DNA of 64,000 bases from positions 1,860,001 through 1,924,000 of the forward strand of contig NZ_CP035934.2 of NCBI RefSeq assembly GCF_003024525.3, written 5' to 3'. Origin of the DNA: Acinetobacter cumulans. GTDB lineage: Bacteria; Pseudomonadota; Gammaproteobacteria; Pseudomonadales; Moraxellaceae. The position numbers and the translations under genes are program-made. The notes beneath the pieces were generated by a model that saw nothing but the letters and a program-made list of their open reading frames with translations, was not told the DNA's origin and made no database searches. Shown here piece after piece: positions 8,940 through 17,599 of the stretch (positions are counted from its first letter, which is position 1; the number at the start of each line of letters is the position of its first letter).

Positions 8940-9374
8940 ATGACGAATGTAGCTCAAGTACTTCAAGAGAAAGCTTTTCAAACTGTTTACACCATACATC
9001 CAGATGCAACTGTACTTGATGCCATTAGTTTAATGGCCGAAAAAGGCATTGGTGCCATTGTAGTAACTGAAACAAATGGCCAAGTTGCAGGCATTCTCTC
9101 TGAACGTGATTACACACGCAAAATTGCCCTTATGCACCGTAAATCTTTTGATACCACCGTCAGTGAAATTATGACTGCAAAAGTACTTACCGTAACTCGA
9201 AATGCAACTGTAGAAGACTGCCTAGAACTGATGACAGATAAACATCTGCGTCACTTACCAGTGGTTGAAAATGATCAACTCCTTGGCCTAATTTCTATTG
9301 GAGATTTAGTGAAAGCTGCCATGGATGATCAACACAAATTGATCGAACAACTTCAGCAATATATTTCAGGTTAA
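8940..9374 (+). CDS. tandem CBS-domain protein
   Basis: 144 residues made almost wholly of two CBS motifs forming a Bateman module: ATVLDAISLMAEKGIGAIVV...GILSERDYTRKI (about residues 20-70) and ATVEDCLELMTDKHLRHLPVV...GLISIGDLVKAAM (about 80-135). Such stand-alone modules bind adenine nucleotides and sense energy state. The partner is not known and there is no catalytic domain. The gene is followed by its own terminator. Confidence 0.9.
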   Translation: MTNVAQVLQEKAFQTVYTIHPDATVLDAISLMAEKGIGAIVVTETNGQVAGILSERDYTRKIALMHRKSFDTTVSEIMTAKVLTVTRNATVEDCLELMTDKHLRHLPVVENDQLLGLISIGDLVKAAMDDQHKLIEQLQQYISG

Positions 9375-9388
9375 AAAGTCTATTCGCC

Positions 9389-9417
9389 TAAAATCTCTGA
9401 CTTTTCAGAGATTTTAT
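9389..9417 (+). terminator. terminator of the CBS gene
   Basis: Stem AAATCTCTGA / TCAGAGATTT with a CTTT loop, then a T-rich tract, 15 bp after the CBS stop. Confidence 0.8.
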
Positions 9418-9496
9418 TTAAATGAACCGTTTTTGTAATGACAAATAAATTACACTCAATAGACATTAAAAGAACATAACTAGAAATATACCTATT

Positions 9497-9856
9497 ATGA
9501 ATACACTCAACACCACCCAACTTAAAGTCACTCAGCTCAATCGTTTAATTGCTGAGCTCGAACAACTTATGGTTGACATGAAGAATGATGATTTACTGCA
9601 TACTTATAGGCGCACAATTAATCTAGAAATTGCCAGTGCGATTGCCGAACTCTTAGATACAAAAGCCGTTATTTTTGCGCTATATCCAAATTTGATCCCA
9701 CAAGAAGCTCCTTCTACTTTTAACCATGATTTTTATAAAAAATATGTGCAAAAAAATATCCCAGTCAAAAACTGGGATAATTTAAATACACTATTAAAAC
9801 TTTACACACCCACCAAAGAAGATGCTCAGCTAAGTCTATTTAGGAATATAGATTAA
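9497..9856 (+). CDS. hypothetical protein, helical
   Basis: 119 residues with no signal peptide or membrane segment. The N-terminal half is strongly helical and heptad-like ([19 protein letters not shown]), suggesting a coiled coil. The C-terminal half contains Lys/Tyr/Asn-rich sequence. Its stop overlaps the convergent trpB stop by four bases. The family is not recognised. Confidence 0.6.
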   Translation: MNTLNTTQLKVTQLNRLIAELEQLMVDMKNDDLLHTYRRTINLEIASAIAELLDTKAVIFALYPNLIPQEAPSTFNHDFYKKYVQKNIPVKNWDNLNTLLKLYTPTKEDAQLSLFRNID

Positions 9857-11061
9857 TTTAAGCCTAATTTTGCTGCAACATAATCAGCATCTTTATCACC
9901 ACGACCTGAAACGTTTACAACGATTTTGACGTCTTTAGCTAGTTTTGGTGCTTCACGTAAAGCCCAAGCTACTGCGTGTGAACTTTCCAATGCTGGAACA
10001 ATACCTTCAACACGTGATAGTGTCATAAATGCATCTAAACATTCTTGATCTGTTGCAGTCGTATATTCAACACGGCCTAAATCTTTTAATAAGCTATGCT
10101 GAGGCCCTACACCCGGATAATCCAAACCAGATGCAATCGAATGCACAGGTAAAGGCTCACCCTTTTCATCTTCTAGTACATAGCATGCCATACCGTGAAT
10201 TTGACTTGGCTTACCCAAGGTTAAAGTTGCTGAGTGCATGTCTGTATCTAGACCATGGCCTGCGGGCTCCACACCCACCAATTTTACATTTGGCTCATTT
10301 AAGAATGCCGTAAATGCACCCACTGCATTTGAACCACCACCCACACATGCAACCACATAGTCAGGGTTTGCACCAAAACGTTCGTTGGTTTGAACTTTAA
10401 TTTCTTCACCAATAATCGACTGAAAATCACGTACCATCATTGGAAATGGATGCGGACCAACCACAGAACCAATTGCATAAATGAAGTTTTTCGGATCTTT
10501 TAGATATTCTTCAAAAGCACTGTCCACTGCATCTTTAAGTGTTGCTGTACCACGTGTGACTGAAATTAGGTTTGCACCTAAAATTTTCATTTTCACCACG
10601 TTTGGATGTTCTTTTTCAATATCTACTTGTCCCATGTGAATTTCGCAAGGAATACCCACAAGAGCACATGCAGTTGCAAGTGCTACACCATGCTGGCCAG
10701 CGCCTGTTTCTGCAATCACTTTAGTTTTACCCATATATTTAGCAAGCAGTGCTTCGCCTAAACAATGGTTAATTTTGTGTGCACCTGTATGGTTGAGGTC
10801 TTCACGCTTCAAATAAATTTGTGCACCACCTAACTTCTCAGACAAGCGTTTTGCATGAAATAACGGACTCGGACGACCTACATAGTGAGCGAATAGCTCT
10901 TTTAATTCATCTTGAAATTCCGCAGTTTGGCGGATCTCCTGATAAGCAACATTAATATCATCCATCGCTTGCTTTAAATCAGGTGGAATAAACTGACCAC
11001 CATAATTACCAAAGAAGCCCTCTTCATTTGGTAAGGCAATGCCATTAATTAGATGATTCAT
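9853..11061 (-). CDS. trpB: tryptophan synthase beta chain (stand-alone)
   Basis: Condenses indole with serine using PLP to make tryptophan. 402 residues from the ATG at 11061, which has an AGGGG ribosome site. The frame runs upstream to 11127 but that stretch is noncoding in style. Visible motifs: [17 protein letters not shown] with the PLP lysine (about K96), the catalytic Glu in [10 protein letters not shown], the phosphate cup VGGGSNAVG, and SGRGDKD near the end. No trpA, trpC or trpF is adjacent, unlike the usual trpBA order. This could be a second trpB copy or the only one; the rest of the genome would decide. Confidence 0.93.
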   Translation of the reverse strand: MNHLINGIALPNEEGFFGNYGGQFIPPDLKQAMDDINVAYQEIRQTAEFQDELKELFAHYVGRPSPLFHAKRLSEKLGGAQIYLKREDLNHTGAHKINHCLGEALLAKYMGKTKVIAETGAGQHGVALATACALVGIPCEIHMGQVDIEKEHPNVVKMKILGANLISVTRGTATLKDAVDSAFEEYLKDPKNFIYAIGSVVGPHPFPMMVRDFQSIIGEEIKVQTNERFGANPDYVVACVGGGSNAVGAFTAFLNEPNVKLVGVEPAGHGLDTDMHSATLTLGKPSQIHGMACYVLEDEKGEPLPVHSIASGLDYPGVGPQHSLLKDLGRVEYTTATDQECLDAFMTLSRVEGIVPALESSHAVAWALREAPKLAKDVKIVVNVSGRGDKDADYVAAKLGLN

Positions 11062-11205
11062 AAAAAACCCCTGAGCATAAAGAGCGAAAAAATACTGACC
11101 TGATACTAACGAATTTCGACCAAACACAACAAGTCAAAATCTATATATTATTCAAAGTAGTTCACAAAACTTGCAACTTCTTACAAGCAAATGACCAACT
11201 TATAC

Positions 11206-12393
11206 CTAGCGTGCTAAATACTTAGTCATATCCTCAACACCCTTTAAGGTCATTGGATACATGTGATCCTCAAAGATTTGTTTGATTTGACCAATGGTTT
11301 GTGTGTAATGCCAATAATTATCTTCTTCTGGATTTAGCCAAGCCGTTTTATCAAAATGCTTACGCAGGCGGTGCAACCATACATTACCAGCTTCATCATT
11401 CATATATTCGACTGAACCACCAGCAGAGTTCAACTCATACGGCGCCATGCTGGCATCACCAACCACAATCACACGATAGTCACGCCCATAGGTATTAAAC
11501 AAATCCCATGTATTCATACGCGTATTTGAACGACGGATATTGTCTTTCCAAACATAGTCATACAAACAGTTATGGAAATAAAAATATTCAAGGGTTTTAA
11601 ATTCGGTTTTGGCTGCTGAAAAGAGTTTTTCACATTGGGCAATGTGAGCATCCATCGAGCCACCCACATCAAACAGCATCAGCACTTTAATACGGTTACG
11701 GCGCTCAGGCACCAATTGCACATCTAAAATGCCCTGTTTGGCAGTTTCACGAATCGTGCCATCAATATCGAGCTCTTCGGCAGCGCCTTGACGGGCAAAT
11801 TTACGTAACCGGCGCAGCGCCATTTGCATCTGACGGCTACCTAAAATTTGGTCATCATCCAAATTACGGTATTGGCGTTGCTCCCACACTTTAACCGCGG
11901 AACGTTTTCGCCCAGGACCACCAATGCGTACACCTTCAGGATGATCACCAAAAGCACCAAAAGGTGATGTGCCTCCCGTACCAATCATCTTATTACCACC
12001 CTGATGCTTTTTATGTTGTTCACGCAAGCGTTCTTCCAACATTTTCATCAGTTCTTCGAGCGAACCTGCTTTTTTGAGTTCTTCACGTTGTTCTGGTGTG
12101 AGGTGCTTTTCAAGCAACTCCAAATCAAACCATTCTTTGGGTAATTTGTGCACCTGATTGAGCAATTCATCTAAATCAAAGGTCGATATACCATCAAAAT
12201 AGTCTTTCATTGCACGGTCAAATTTATCAAAGAAGCGTTCGTCTTTCACCATGACAGTTTTTGCAAGCTGATAGAACTCATCTTGGTCTGCAAATACCAA
12301 ACCTGCTGCCACAGCTTCATTTAGATCAATCAGCTCACGTGTAGAAACAGGAACGCCGTATTTTCGAAGGGTATAAAACAATCGCACAAACAT
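11206..12393 (-). CDS. VWA-containing CoxE-like protein
   Basis: 395 residues. The N-terminal half has the CoxE-type pattern (MFVRLFYTLRKYGVPVSTRELIDLNEAV), a charged helical region and a Gly-rich linker (near 130-165). The C-terminal half is a von Willebrand A domain with a modified MIDAS: VLMLFDVGGSMDAH, so DxGxS rather than DxSxS. Such proteins partner with MoxR AAA+ ATPases as metal-cofactor or complex-assembly chaperones. The MoxR gene lies just upstream on the same strand (12656-13507), separated by a terminator-like hairpin. The client protein is not identified. Confidence 0.88.
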   Translation of the reverse strand: MFVRLFYTLRKYGVPVSTRELIDLNEAVAAGLVFADQDEFYQLAKTVMVKDERFFDKFDRAMKDYFDGISTFDLDELLNQVHKLPKEWFDLELLEKHLTPEQREELKKAGSLEELMKMLEERLREQHKKHQGGNKMIGTGGTSPFGAFGDHPEGVRIGGPGRKRSAVKVWEQRQYRNLDDDQILGSRQMQMALRRLRKFARQGAAEELDIDGTIRETAKQGILDVQLVPERRNRIKVLMLFDVGGSMDAHIAQCEKLFSAAKTEFKTLEYFYFHNCLYDYVWKDNIRRSNTRMNTWDLFNTYGRDYRVIVVGDASMAPYELNSAGGSVEYMNDEAGNVWLHRLRKHFDKTAWLNPEEDNYWHYTQTIGQIKQIFEDHMYPMTLKGVEDMTKYLAR

Positions 12394-12608
12394 AGGCGAA
12401 TAAAATCCATTAAATTTATAGTGAGTCTAAACAGATCATACAATCACACCCAAGCTCTTTGGGTCAATTTTGTGAAGTACATATCTTTTGAACGGTAGCC
12501 TTTTCTTCAATATTATTCAAAATCACTTTTATAAGTAAAGTGGCAAGCTGTAACTCACCATTCAGCATATTTTAAACAATACAACAGGCTTCTCATCAGT
12601 CATCTATT

Positions 12609-12645
12609 AAAAAACAAAAGCTGGACATTCCAGCTTTTGTTTTTT
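12609..12645. terminator. bidirectional hairpin between the MoxR and VWA genes
   Basis: Perfect stem of about 15 bp (AAAACAAAAGCTGGA / TCCAGCTTTTGTTTT) with a short CAT loop and T runs on both strands, starting 11 bp after the MoxR stop. It may terminate most MoxR transcripts, so VWA probably has an additional promoter in the 12394-12600 spacer. Confidence 0.8.
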
Positions 12646-12655
12646 ATTTCATCGC

Positions 12656-13507
12656 TTAACGACGTGACATAAATGCCAAACGTTCTAGCAACTGTACATC
12701 TTGCTCATTTTTAATCAGCGCACCATAAAGTGGTGGTATTGATTTTGATTTATCTGTATTGCGCAAAATATCTTCAGGCATATCATCTGCCATCAACAAG
12801 CTCAACCAATCAATCAATTCAGAGGTTGAAGGTGGTTTCTTTAGGCCCGGAATTTGACGTAATTTAAAGAATACCTGTAAAGCTTCATTGACCAATGTTG
12901 CAGAAATATTTTCGAAGTGTACATCGATAATTTCACGCATCGTGGTTTCATCTGGGAATTCAATATAATGAAAGAAACAACGACGCAAGAATGCATCTGG
13001 TAGTTCTTTTTCATTATTTGAAGTAATGATTACGATCGGACGTTGGGTCGCTGTAATGGTTTCACCCGTTTCATAGACATAAAACGACATTTTATCGAGT
13101 TCATGTAATAAGTCATTCGGAAACTCGATGTCTGCTTTATCAATTTCATCAATCAATAAAACACAGCGCTCTTCACTGGTAAATGCTTCCCACAATTTAC
13201 CTGGCTTAATATAGTTTTTAATATCGTACACACGGTCATCGCCCAACTGACTATCACGTAAACGTGAAACAGCATCATACTCATACAAGCCTTGCTGTGC
13301 CTTTGTGGTTGATTTGATATGCCATGTGATCAGCTTAAGACCTAAACTTTCAGCAACCTGTTCTGCGAGTAGCGTTTTACCTGTGCCAGGCTCGCCTTTT
13401 ACAAGCAATGGTTTTTGAAGAGAACGCGCAGCTTTCACTGCAAGTTTTAAGCTATCCGTAGCGATATATTGAGCCGTGCCATTAAATTGCTGATTTTCAA
13501 CAGACAT
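12656..13507 (-). CDS. MoxR family AAA+ ATPase
   Basis: 283 residues. Walker A GEPGTGKT (about residues 38-45), Walker B VLLIDEIDKAD, sensor-1 region RPIVIITSNNEKELPDAFLRRC with the arginine finger. MoxR ATPases act with VWA proteins to mature or activate enzymes. The VWA partner follows at 11206-12393. Upstream on the same strand are a small membrane protein and ycgL with short gaps (23 and 21 bp), so the four genes may form one transcription unit. Confidence 0.93.
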   Translation of the reverse strand: MSVENQQFNGTAQYIATDSLKLAVKAARSLQKPLLVKGEPGTGKTLLAEQVAESLGLKLITWHIKSTTKAQQGLYEYDAVSRLRDSQLGDDRVYDIKNYIKPGKLWEAFTSEERCVLLIDEIDKADIEFPNDLLHELDKMSFYVYETGETITATQRPIVIITSNNEKELPDAFLRRCFFHYIEFPDETTMREIIDVHFENISATLVNEALQVFFKLRQIPGLKKPPSTSELIDWLSLLMADDMPEDILRNTDKSKSIPPLYGALIKNEQDVQLLERLAFMSRR

Positions 13508-13530
13508 GTCATAACCTTTATTTTTTTACT

Positions 13531-13914
13531 TTAAAGCGGTGAAGTTTTATTGTGAACAACATTTGAGGCTTTGTTGGCGGTATATTTTGACCATAAGTAG
13601 CCAAGTACCATACAAATACCCAATACAAAGAGAATAAGCGATAAATTTGCCCACACTAAAGCTTGGTCTTTGGTTAACACACCAAAAAGCAAACCAAAAA
13701 TTGCTGGCGCAATCGAGGCATTGTTTCCTTCAGATACCGTTGGCGTCAATAGAATGGCAAACATGATAATCCATGTCATGCCACCCAAGAGCTTCGGCAA
13801 GCGTTTCGCCACGCCATACCAGCACAGTAGCGCAATAAAGCTACCGAGCAAATATACCGTGACAGCTATGCTATCTTCAGGAATTGAGTCTAATACAGCC
13901 CATAAACTATCCAT
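13531..13914 (-). CDS. small four-helix membrane protein, unknown
   Basis: 127 residues with about four hydrophobic helices (VYLLGSFIALLCWYGVA; MTWIIMFAILLTPTVSEG; IAPAIFGLLFGVL; LSLILFVLGICMVLGYLW) and a short Lys/Asn-rich cytoplasmic tail. It is not recognised as a named family. Its position between ycgL and the MoxR gene with short gaps suggests co-transcription, but gives no biochemical role. Confidence 0.75.
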   Translation of the reverse strand: MDSLWAVLDSIPEDSIAVTVYLLGSFIALLCWYGVAKRLPKLLGGMTWIIMFAILLTPTVSEGNNASIAPAIFGLLFGVLTKDQALVWANLSLILFVLGICMVLGYLWSKYTANKASNVVHNKTSPL

Positions 13915-13935
13915 TTCACAACTCCTGAATTTTAA

Positions 13936-14241
13936 TTAAGCACCGCGCAGGCCTTCTGGCGCAACTGCATTAGGGTCAATTAAGCCTTCTGGAGGCATTT
14001 GTAGGAAAAACCCTTTCGTAACAATTGAATCCATCACATGAAGCACATTTACACGTGCCAATTTACGTGATTCACTCAACTCCAAATCCATAACAAAAGT
14101 TGCACGGCCAAATGCGGTACGCACTGCTTCAGGCAAAACTTCGAGCGGATTTGCTGGCTCTTGGTTTTCTTTGATTTCCTGACGAGCAATGTAAATATAC
14201 ATTTCGTCTTTTTTGCTCGATTTGTAAATTGAACAGAACAT
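13936..14241 (-). CDS. YcgL domain-containing protein
   Basis: 101 residues from the ATG at 14241, preceded by AGGAG. The YcgL domain is clear: [19 protein letters not shown] at the start, then [20 protein letters not shown] and [12 protein letters not shown]. The family is small and soluble with no settled biochemical role. In Gammaproteobacteria ycgL commonly sits directly beside rnd. Here an IS3 element and a terminator-like hairpin separate the two. The longer frame to 14340 runs through that hairpin and is not used. Confidence 0.88.
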   Translation of the reverse strand: MFCSIYKSSKKDEMYIYIARQEIKENQEPANPLEVLPEAVRTAFGRATFVMDLELSESRKLARVNVLHVMDSIVTKGFFLQMPPEGLIDPNAVAPEGLRGA

Positions 14242-14284
14242 AATTTGAAACAACACTCCTAAAATGCAAGGCAAAGGATACATC

Positions 14285-14326
14285 AAAAAAAAGACTGATA
14301 CATTAATGTTTATTAACGCATCAGTC
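14285..14326 (-). terminator. intrinsic terminator upstream of ycgL
   Basis: Imperfect hairpin: outer stem GACTGAT / ATCAGTC, two mismatches, inner TTAAT / ATTAA, loop GTTT. It is followed on the minus strand by eight T residues. It ends about 44 bp before the ycgL start. It should stop read-through from rnd and the insertion sequence, or act as a leader hairpin for ycgL. Confidence 0.65.
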
Positions 14327-14476
14327 GTGAATTTGTACAATTGCCAAATCTTTAATCAATTCGGCGCAATTAATCACTCACTTTCATTTGTGTCGACAAA
14401 TAAGTTTCATCTGCAAGAGGTGGTCCCACTTGTTTGAACAACTAAAAGCGTATTTATAAGTGATATTCCGCTCTAG

Positions 14477-15217
14477 TTAAGCCACCTTGTTTTGTTGGGG
14501 TAGCTGATCATAGTAAAACTCATTTGGTGTCATTTTGTCTAGACTCGAATGAGGTCGTTTCAAATTATAAAACTCAAAATATGCACTTAATTGCTTTTTC
14601 GCATCTGTGACACTGCTATAAGCTTTGAGATACACCTCTTCATATTTAACGCTCCGCCATAATCGTTCAACCATCACATTATCTACCCATCGACCTTTAC
14701 CATCCATACTGATTTGAATGCCATTTGATTTCAATACATCAATAAATGCATCACTGGTAAACTGGCTGCCTTGGTCTGTATTAAATATTTCAGGTCGACC
14801 ATATTTTTCAATCGCTTCATTTAAAGCCGAAATACAAAAATCCACCTCCATACTAATCGATACTCTATGCGCAAGTACCTTGCGGCTATGCCAATCAATC
14901 ACAGCACATAAATAAACAAAGCCTTTTGCCATAGGGATATACGTTATATCCGTAGACCACACTTGATTACTGCGCTGAATAGCCAATCCTTTGAGCAGAT
15001 ATGGATATTTACGGTGAGCTTGATTAGCCTGGCTTAAATTTGGTTTGCAATATAACGCCTGAATACCCATTTTCTTCATTAAAGTACGTGTATGACGTCG
15101 TCCTATATGATGTCCTTGACGATTCAACAAATCACGCATCATACGACTGCCTGCAAAAGGATATTGCATATGTAATTCATCAATACATCGCATCAGCTTC
15201 AGATCTGATGCACTCAC
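14477..15217 (-). CDS. IS3-family transposase OrfB (DDE integrase domain)
   Basis: 246 residues from a GTG. The rve integrase core is complete: first Asp in VWSTDITYIP, second in FNTDQGSQFTS, and Glu in VERLWRSVKYEEVY. The N-terminal HTH_21-type region is seen upstream in the same frame (QAKLLKVSRGCYYYRPKP), reaching back past 15300. This shows that the natural product is an OrfAB fusion made by frameshifting rather than a protein starting at the GTG. No inactivating mutation is visible. Confidence 0.92.
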   Translation of the reverse strand: MSASDLKLMRCIDELHMQYPFAGSRMMRDLLNRQGHHIGRRHTRTLMKKMGIQALYCKPNLSQANQAHRKYPYLLKGLAIQRSNQVWSTDITYIPMAKGFVYLCAVIDWHSRKVLAHRVSISMEVDFCISALNEAIEKYGRPEIFNTDQGSQFTSDAFIDVLKSNGIQISMDGKGRWVDNVMVERLWRSVKYEEVYLKAYSSVTDAKKQLSAYFEFYNLKRPHSSLDKMTPNEFYYDQLPQQNKVA

Positions 15218-15303
15218 AGGTTTTGGGCGATAGTAATAACAACCACGGGAGACTTTCAGCAGCTTAGCTTGCTTAGATACTGAAATCTGAAGTGAGTCGT
15301 CGA

Positions 15304-15609
15304 TTAACTTTTGTGGTTGAAGCGGCCCAGTTTCTTCAACACACCTTCTAAAAAATCAATTTCTAATGCCTGCTCACCGATTTTTGCATGTAGTTTTTTT
15401 AGATCGATGGGTGGTTCTGTTGGAGCTTTTGATTGATCGAAAGCTTGCGAGGAAGCTGAGATCAATTGATTTTTCCAGTCAATAATTTGGTTTTGATGAA
15501 CATCAAACTCAGCACTCAATTCAGCAAGTGTTTTTTCTGCTTTAATCGCAGCAAGTGCTACCTTAGCTTTAAAATCATTTGAATGATTTCTTCTTGGTCT
15601 ACGTGCCAT
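15304..15609 (-). CDS. IS3-family transposase OrfA (helix-turn-helix)
   Basis: 101 residues from the ATG at 15609, which has GGAG seven bases upstream; the earlier ATG at 15621 contains that Shine-Dalgarno site. HTH_Tnp_1 pattern: RRNHSNDFKAKVALAAIKAEKTLAELSAEFDVHQNQIIDWKNQL, then a leucine-zipper-like C-terminal helix (LHAKIGEQALEIDFLEGVLKKL). It binds the element ends. It probably also feeds the OrfAB transposase through a -1 frameshift near its 3' end. Confidence 0.9.
   Translation of the reverse strand: MARRPRRNHSNDFKAKVALAAIKAEKTLAELSAEFDVHQNQIIDWKNQLISASSQAFDQSKAPTEPPIDLKKLHAKIGEQALEIDFLEGVLKKLGRFNHKS
15349..15355 (-). promoter_or_regulatory. candidate programmed -1 frameshift site (T TTT TTA)
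   Basis: On the minus strand orfA reads GAT TTT TTA, so the heptamer T TTT TTA sits in the correct zero frame for tandem slippage. The -1 frame has its last stop (TGA) just 5' of this heptamer and is then open through the whole of orfB. The slip would give a full OrfAB transposase. Confidence 0.65.
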
Positions 15610-15681
15610 AAAATACTCCATATATTGATGTTTATAACATCATTTGAGGAGCAGAATATCACTTATAGGAGTTGTTCAAAT

Positions 15682-16797
15682 TTACGGATCCATCTCTGCA
15701 CGCAATACTTCAATCAAAGGTTTGGTGAGTATGTCATAGCGCCAGCCTAATAAATAATTAGGTAAATCTTGCTCATCATTACGAAATACCACGTGTTGAT
15801 ATAAAGCATTCAGCCATTTTTTACGCATCAATACTTCTTTCGGCACTGTGGTTTCATCCACGACTTTTTGAATTGTCAATTCTACACGCTGACTAATGTC
15901 TTGTGATGAATGACGAATTGGACGTGCCATACGCAATGGCCATTCCGCTTGCTCTGGCAAATACTTGAGCAAGTCTAAAATTGTTTTCCCATGCTCGCGT
16001 ATAATGTTTGGACGGATTCCCTTAATACTGCTTAGCTGGAAATGATTGCGCGGATTTTTCTCCACCAAATCTTGCATAGTGGCTGATTTTAAAATGAAAC
16101 TACGTGGCTGATTTAAGGCCTTCACCATTTGCTCACGCCAAACAGCCAGTTGCTGTAGCTGCATCAGTTGTTTACGACTATTACGGAAGTTACCAACATC
16201 TGAGTACAACTGGTGTACAGGGGTTTCTACGCCAATTTCATAGGTCAAATTACGACAATCTTCAAGTACACAGTCCAATAATTGCTTTTGCTCTAATTCA
16301 TTTTTTACTTTTTCAGAAAGCAACATGATGTATTCGACATCATTGGCTGCATATTTTAATTGATCCAAGCTTAATGGACGAGCAAGCCAATCTGAACGGG
16401 TTTGATCCTTTTCAATATCAACATCTAACATGAGTTTTAATGCATTTTGATAACTAACTTGTAAGCCATGACCTAAAAATGACATACCAACTTGAGTATC
16501 AAACACATTGTCTAAAGATTTATGTGAGGCATAGTGATAAATAAGATCAATATCTTCACTACACGCATGAAAAACGTTTTGCTCTGCACCAAACAACTTT
16601 ATCCAAAATTCACTCAAATCCAGTGCAGCACCATCTAATAAGAACACTTCACCATTGACATTGATTTGAAATACACCAAGTTTCGGCCACAGCGTATCTA
16701 CCTTAATAAATTCAGTATCTAATCCATAAATGGGATACGAATCCATTAAGTTAATCACTTTTTGTAAATCTTGCTGTTGTTGAATAAATTGATACAT
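15682..16797 (-). CDS. rnd: ribonuclease D
   Basis: 3'-5' exoribonuclease involved in tRNA and structured RNA 3'-end maturation. 371 residues, near the usual 375. The DEDD exonuclease motifs are visible: YGLDTEFIKVDT (Exo I), NVFHACSEDIDLIYHY (Exo II) and LKYAANDVEYIMLLSEKV (Exo III, DEDDy type). HRDC-like helical domains follow. The C-terminus (GWRYDILTKPLIEVL) looks complete, and its TAA lies two bases from the IS right tip, so the insertion seems to have spared the protein. Confidence 0.95.
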   Translation of the reverse strand: MYQFIQQQQDLQKVINLMDSYPIYGLDTEFIKVDTLWPKLGVFQINVNGEVFLLDGAALDLSEFWIKLFGAEQNVFHACSEDIDLIYHYASHKSLDNVFDTQVGMSFLGHGLQVSYQNALKLMLDVDIEKDQTRSDWLARPLSLDQLKYAANDVEYIMLLSEKVKNELEQKQLLDCVLEDCRNLTYEIGVETPVHQLYSDVGNFRNSRKQLMQLQQLAVWREQMVKALNQPRSFILKSATMQDLVEKNPRNHFQLSSIKGIRPNIIREHGKTILDLLKYLPEQAEWPLRMARPIRHSSQDISQRVELTIQKVVDETTVPKEVLMRKKWLNALYQHVVFRNDEQDLPNYLLGWRYDILTKPLIEVLRAEMDP

Positions 16798-16963
16798 AAG
16801 ACTGCGGAATCTATAGCAAAAACTGTTTTCGCCTATTTTAACCGATATATAAAATATTTATATAACTAATTTTTGTATATTGGTTATATTTTTTTAAATA
16901 TATTGGTAGTTTATTGCTTTTTCAGATAAATTATTATCGTTTTTTTGTATTATTAAGATAGAT

Positions 16964-16997
16964 TAAAATAAGTGTAGCATCTACTCCACTTATTTCA
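16964..16997 (-). terminator. hairpin overlapping the recR stop
   Basis: On the minus strand AAATAAGTG pairs with CACTTATTT, with an inner TAG/CTA pairing, followed by a T-rich stretch. It overlaps the recR stop codon. Confidence 0.55.
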
Positions 16998-17586
16998 TTC
17001 TCATTCGGTTGTGTACTGCCTGACTGAGTGTATGACTGTCTACATACTCCAGCTCACCACCTTGTGGTACACCTTGTGCTATACGCGTCATATTGACTGG
17101 CAAATGTTTAGCAGCTTCAACTAAATAATGTGCTGTTGCTTGCCCTTCAACCGTCGCATTGGTTGCCAAAATAACCTCCGTCACCAGACCATCCGATAGA
17201 CGTTGAATTAAGTAAGGTATACCAATTTCTTCAGGGCCGATACCATCTAATGGCGACAAATGACCACCGAGCACATGATATTTACCTTTAAAACTACCAC
17301 TTTGCTCAATTGCCATCACGTCAGCAGGAGACTCAACCACACAAAGCAGTTGCTCATCACGGTCGTTTGATAAACAAATATCACAAACTTCATTTTCTGT
17401 CAGTGAATGACACACTGCACACTCATGAATATAACTGGTTGCCTCATTTAACGCATGCGCCAAACCTAAAGCACCTTCTTTATTTTTCATGATTAAATGC
17501 AAAGCCATGCGTTGAGCCGATTTCGGCCCAACACTTGGTAAAATGCGTAATGCTTGAACGAGTTGATCAAAACGTCCACTAAACAT
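16990..17586 (-). CDS. recR: recombination mediator RecR
   Basis: 198 residues, normal length. Helix-hairpin-helix (VQALRILPSVGPKSAQRMALHL), the four-cysteine zinc finger (CAVCHSLTENEVCDIC), a Toprim domain (LLCVVESPADVMAIEQSG) and a Walker-like C-terminus (GVPQGGELEYVDSHTL). RecR with RecO loads RecA onto gapped DNA. It follows ybaB by 13 bp as in most bacteria. dnaX, the usual third member, is absent here. Confidence 0.96.
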   Translation of the reverse strand: MFSGRFDQLVQALRILPSVGPKSAQRMALHLIMKNKEGALGLAHALNEATSYIHECAVCHSLTENEVCDICLSNDRDEQLLCVVESPADVMAIEQSGSFKGKYHVLGGHLSPLDGIGPEEIGIPYLIQRLSDGLVTEVILATNATVEGQATAHYLVEAAKHLPVNMTRIAQGVPQGGELEYVDSHTLSQAVHNRMRMK

Positions 17587-17599
17587 GCAAGACGCTTCC

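Larger units (their letters stand above)
14433..15680 (-). mobile_element. IS3-family insertion sequence
   Basis: About 1.25 kb with orfA and orfB in the standard IS3 order, both on the minus strand. The ends are inverted: TTTGAACAACT at 14433-14443 and its complement at 15670-15680. An inner block ATAAGTGATATTC is also shared, but its spacing from the tip differs by nine bases between the two ends. I could not find a matching 3-5 bp target duplication at either choice of end. The element lies between rnd (stop at its right edge) and ycgL. Both reading frames look intact. Confidence 0.85.

Noticed and set aside
13936..14340. Longer form of the YcgL protein starting at 14340
   Set aside because: It would read through a terminator hairpin, and the family start and AGGAG site fit 14241.
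15304..15609. Frameshifted transposase gene as a decayed pseudogene
   Set aside because: The two-frame layout is normal for IS3 elements, and all catalytic residues and a slip site are present.
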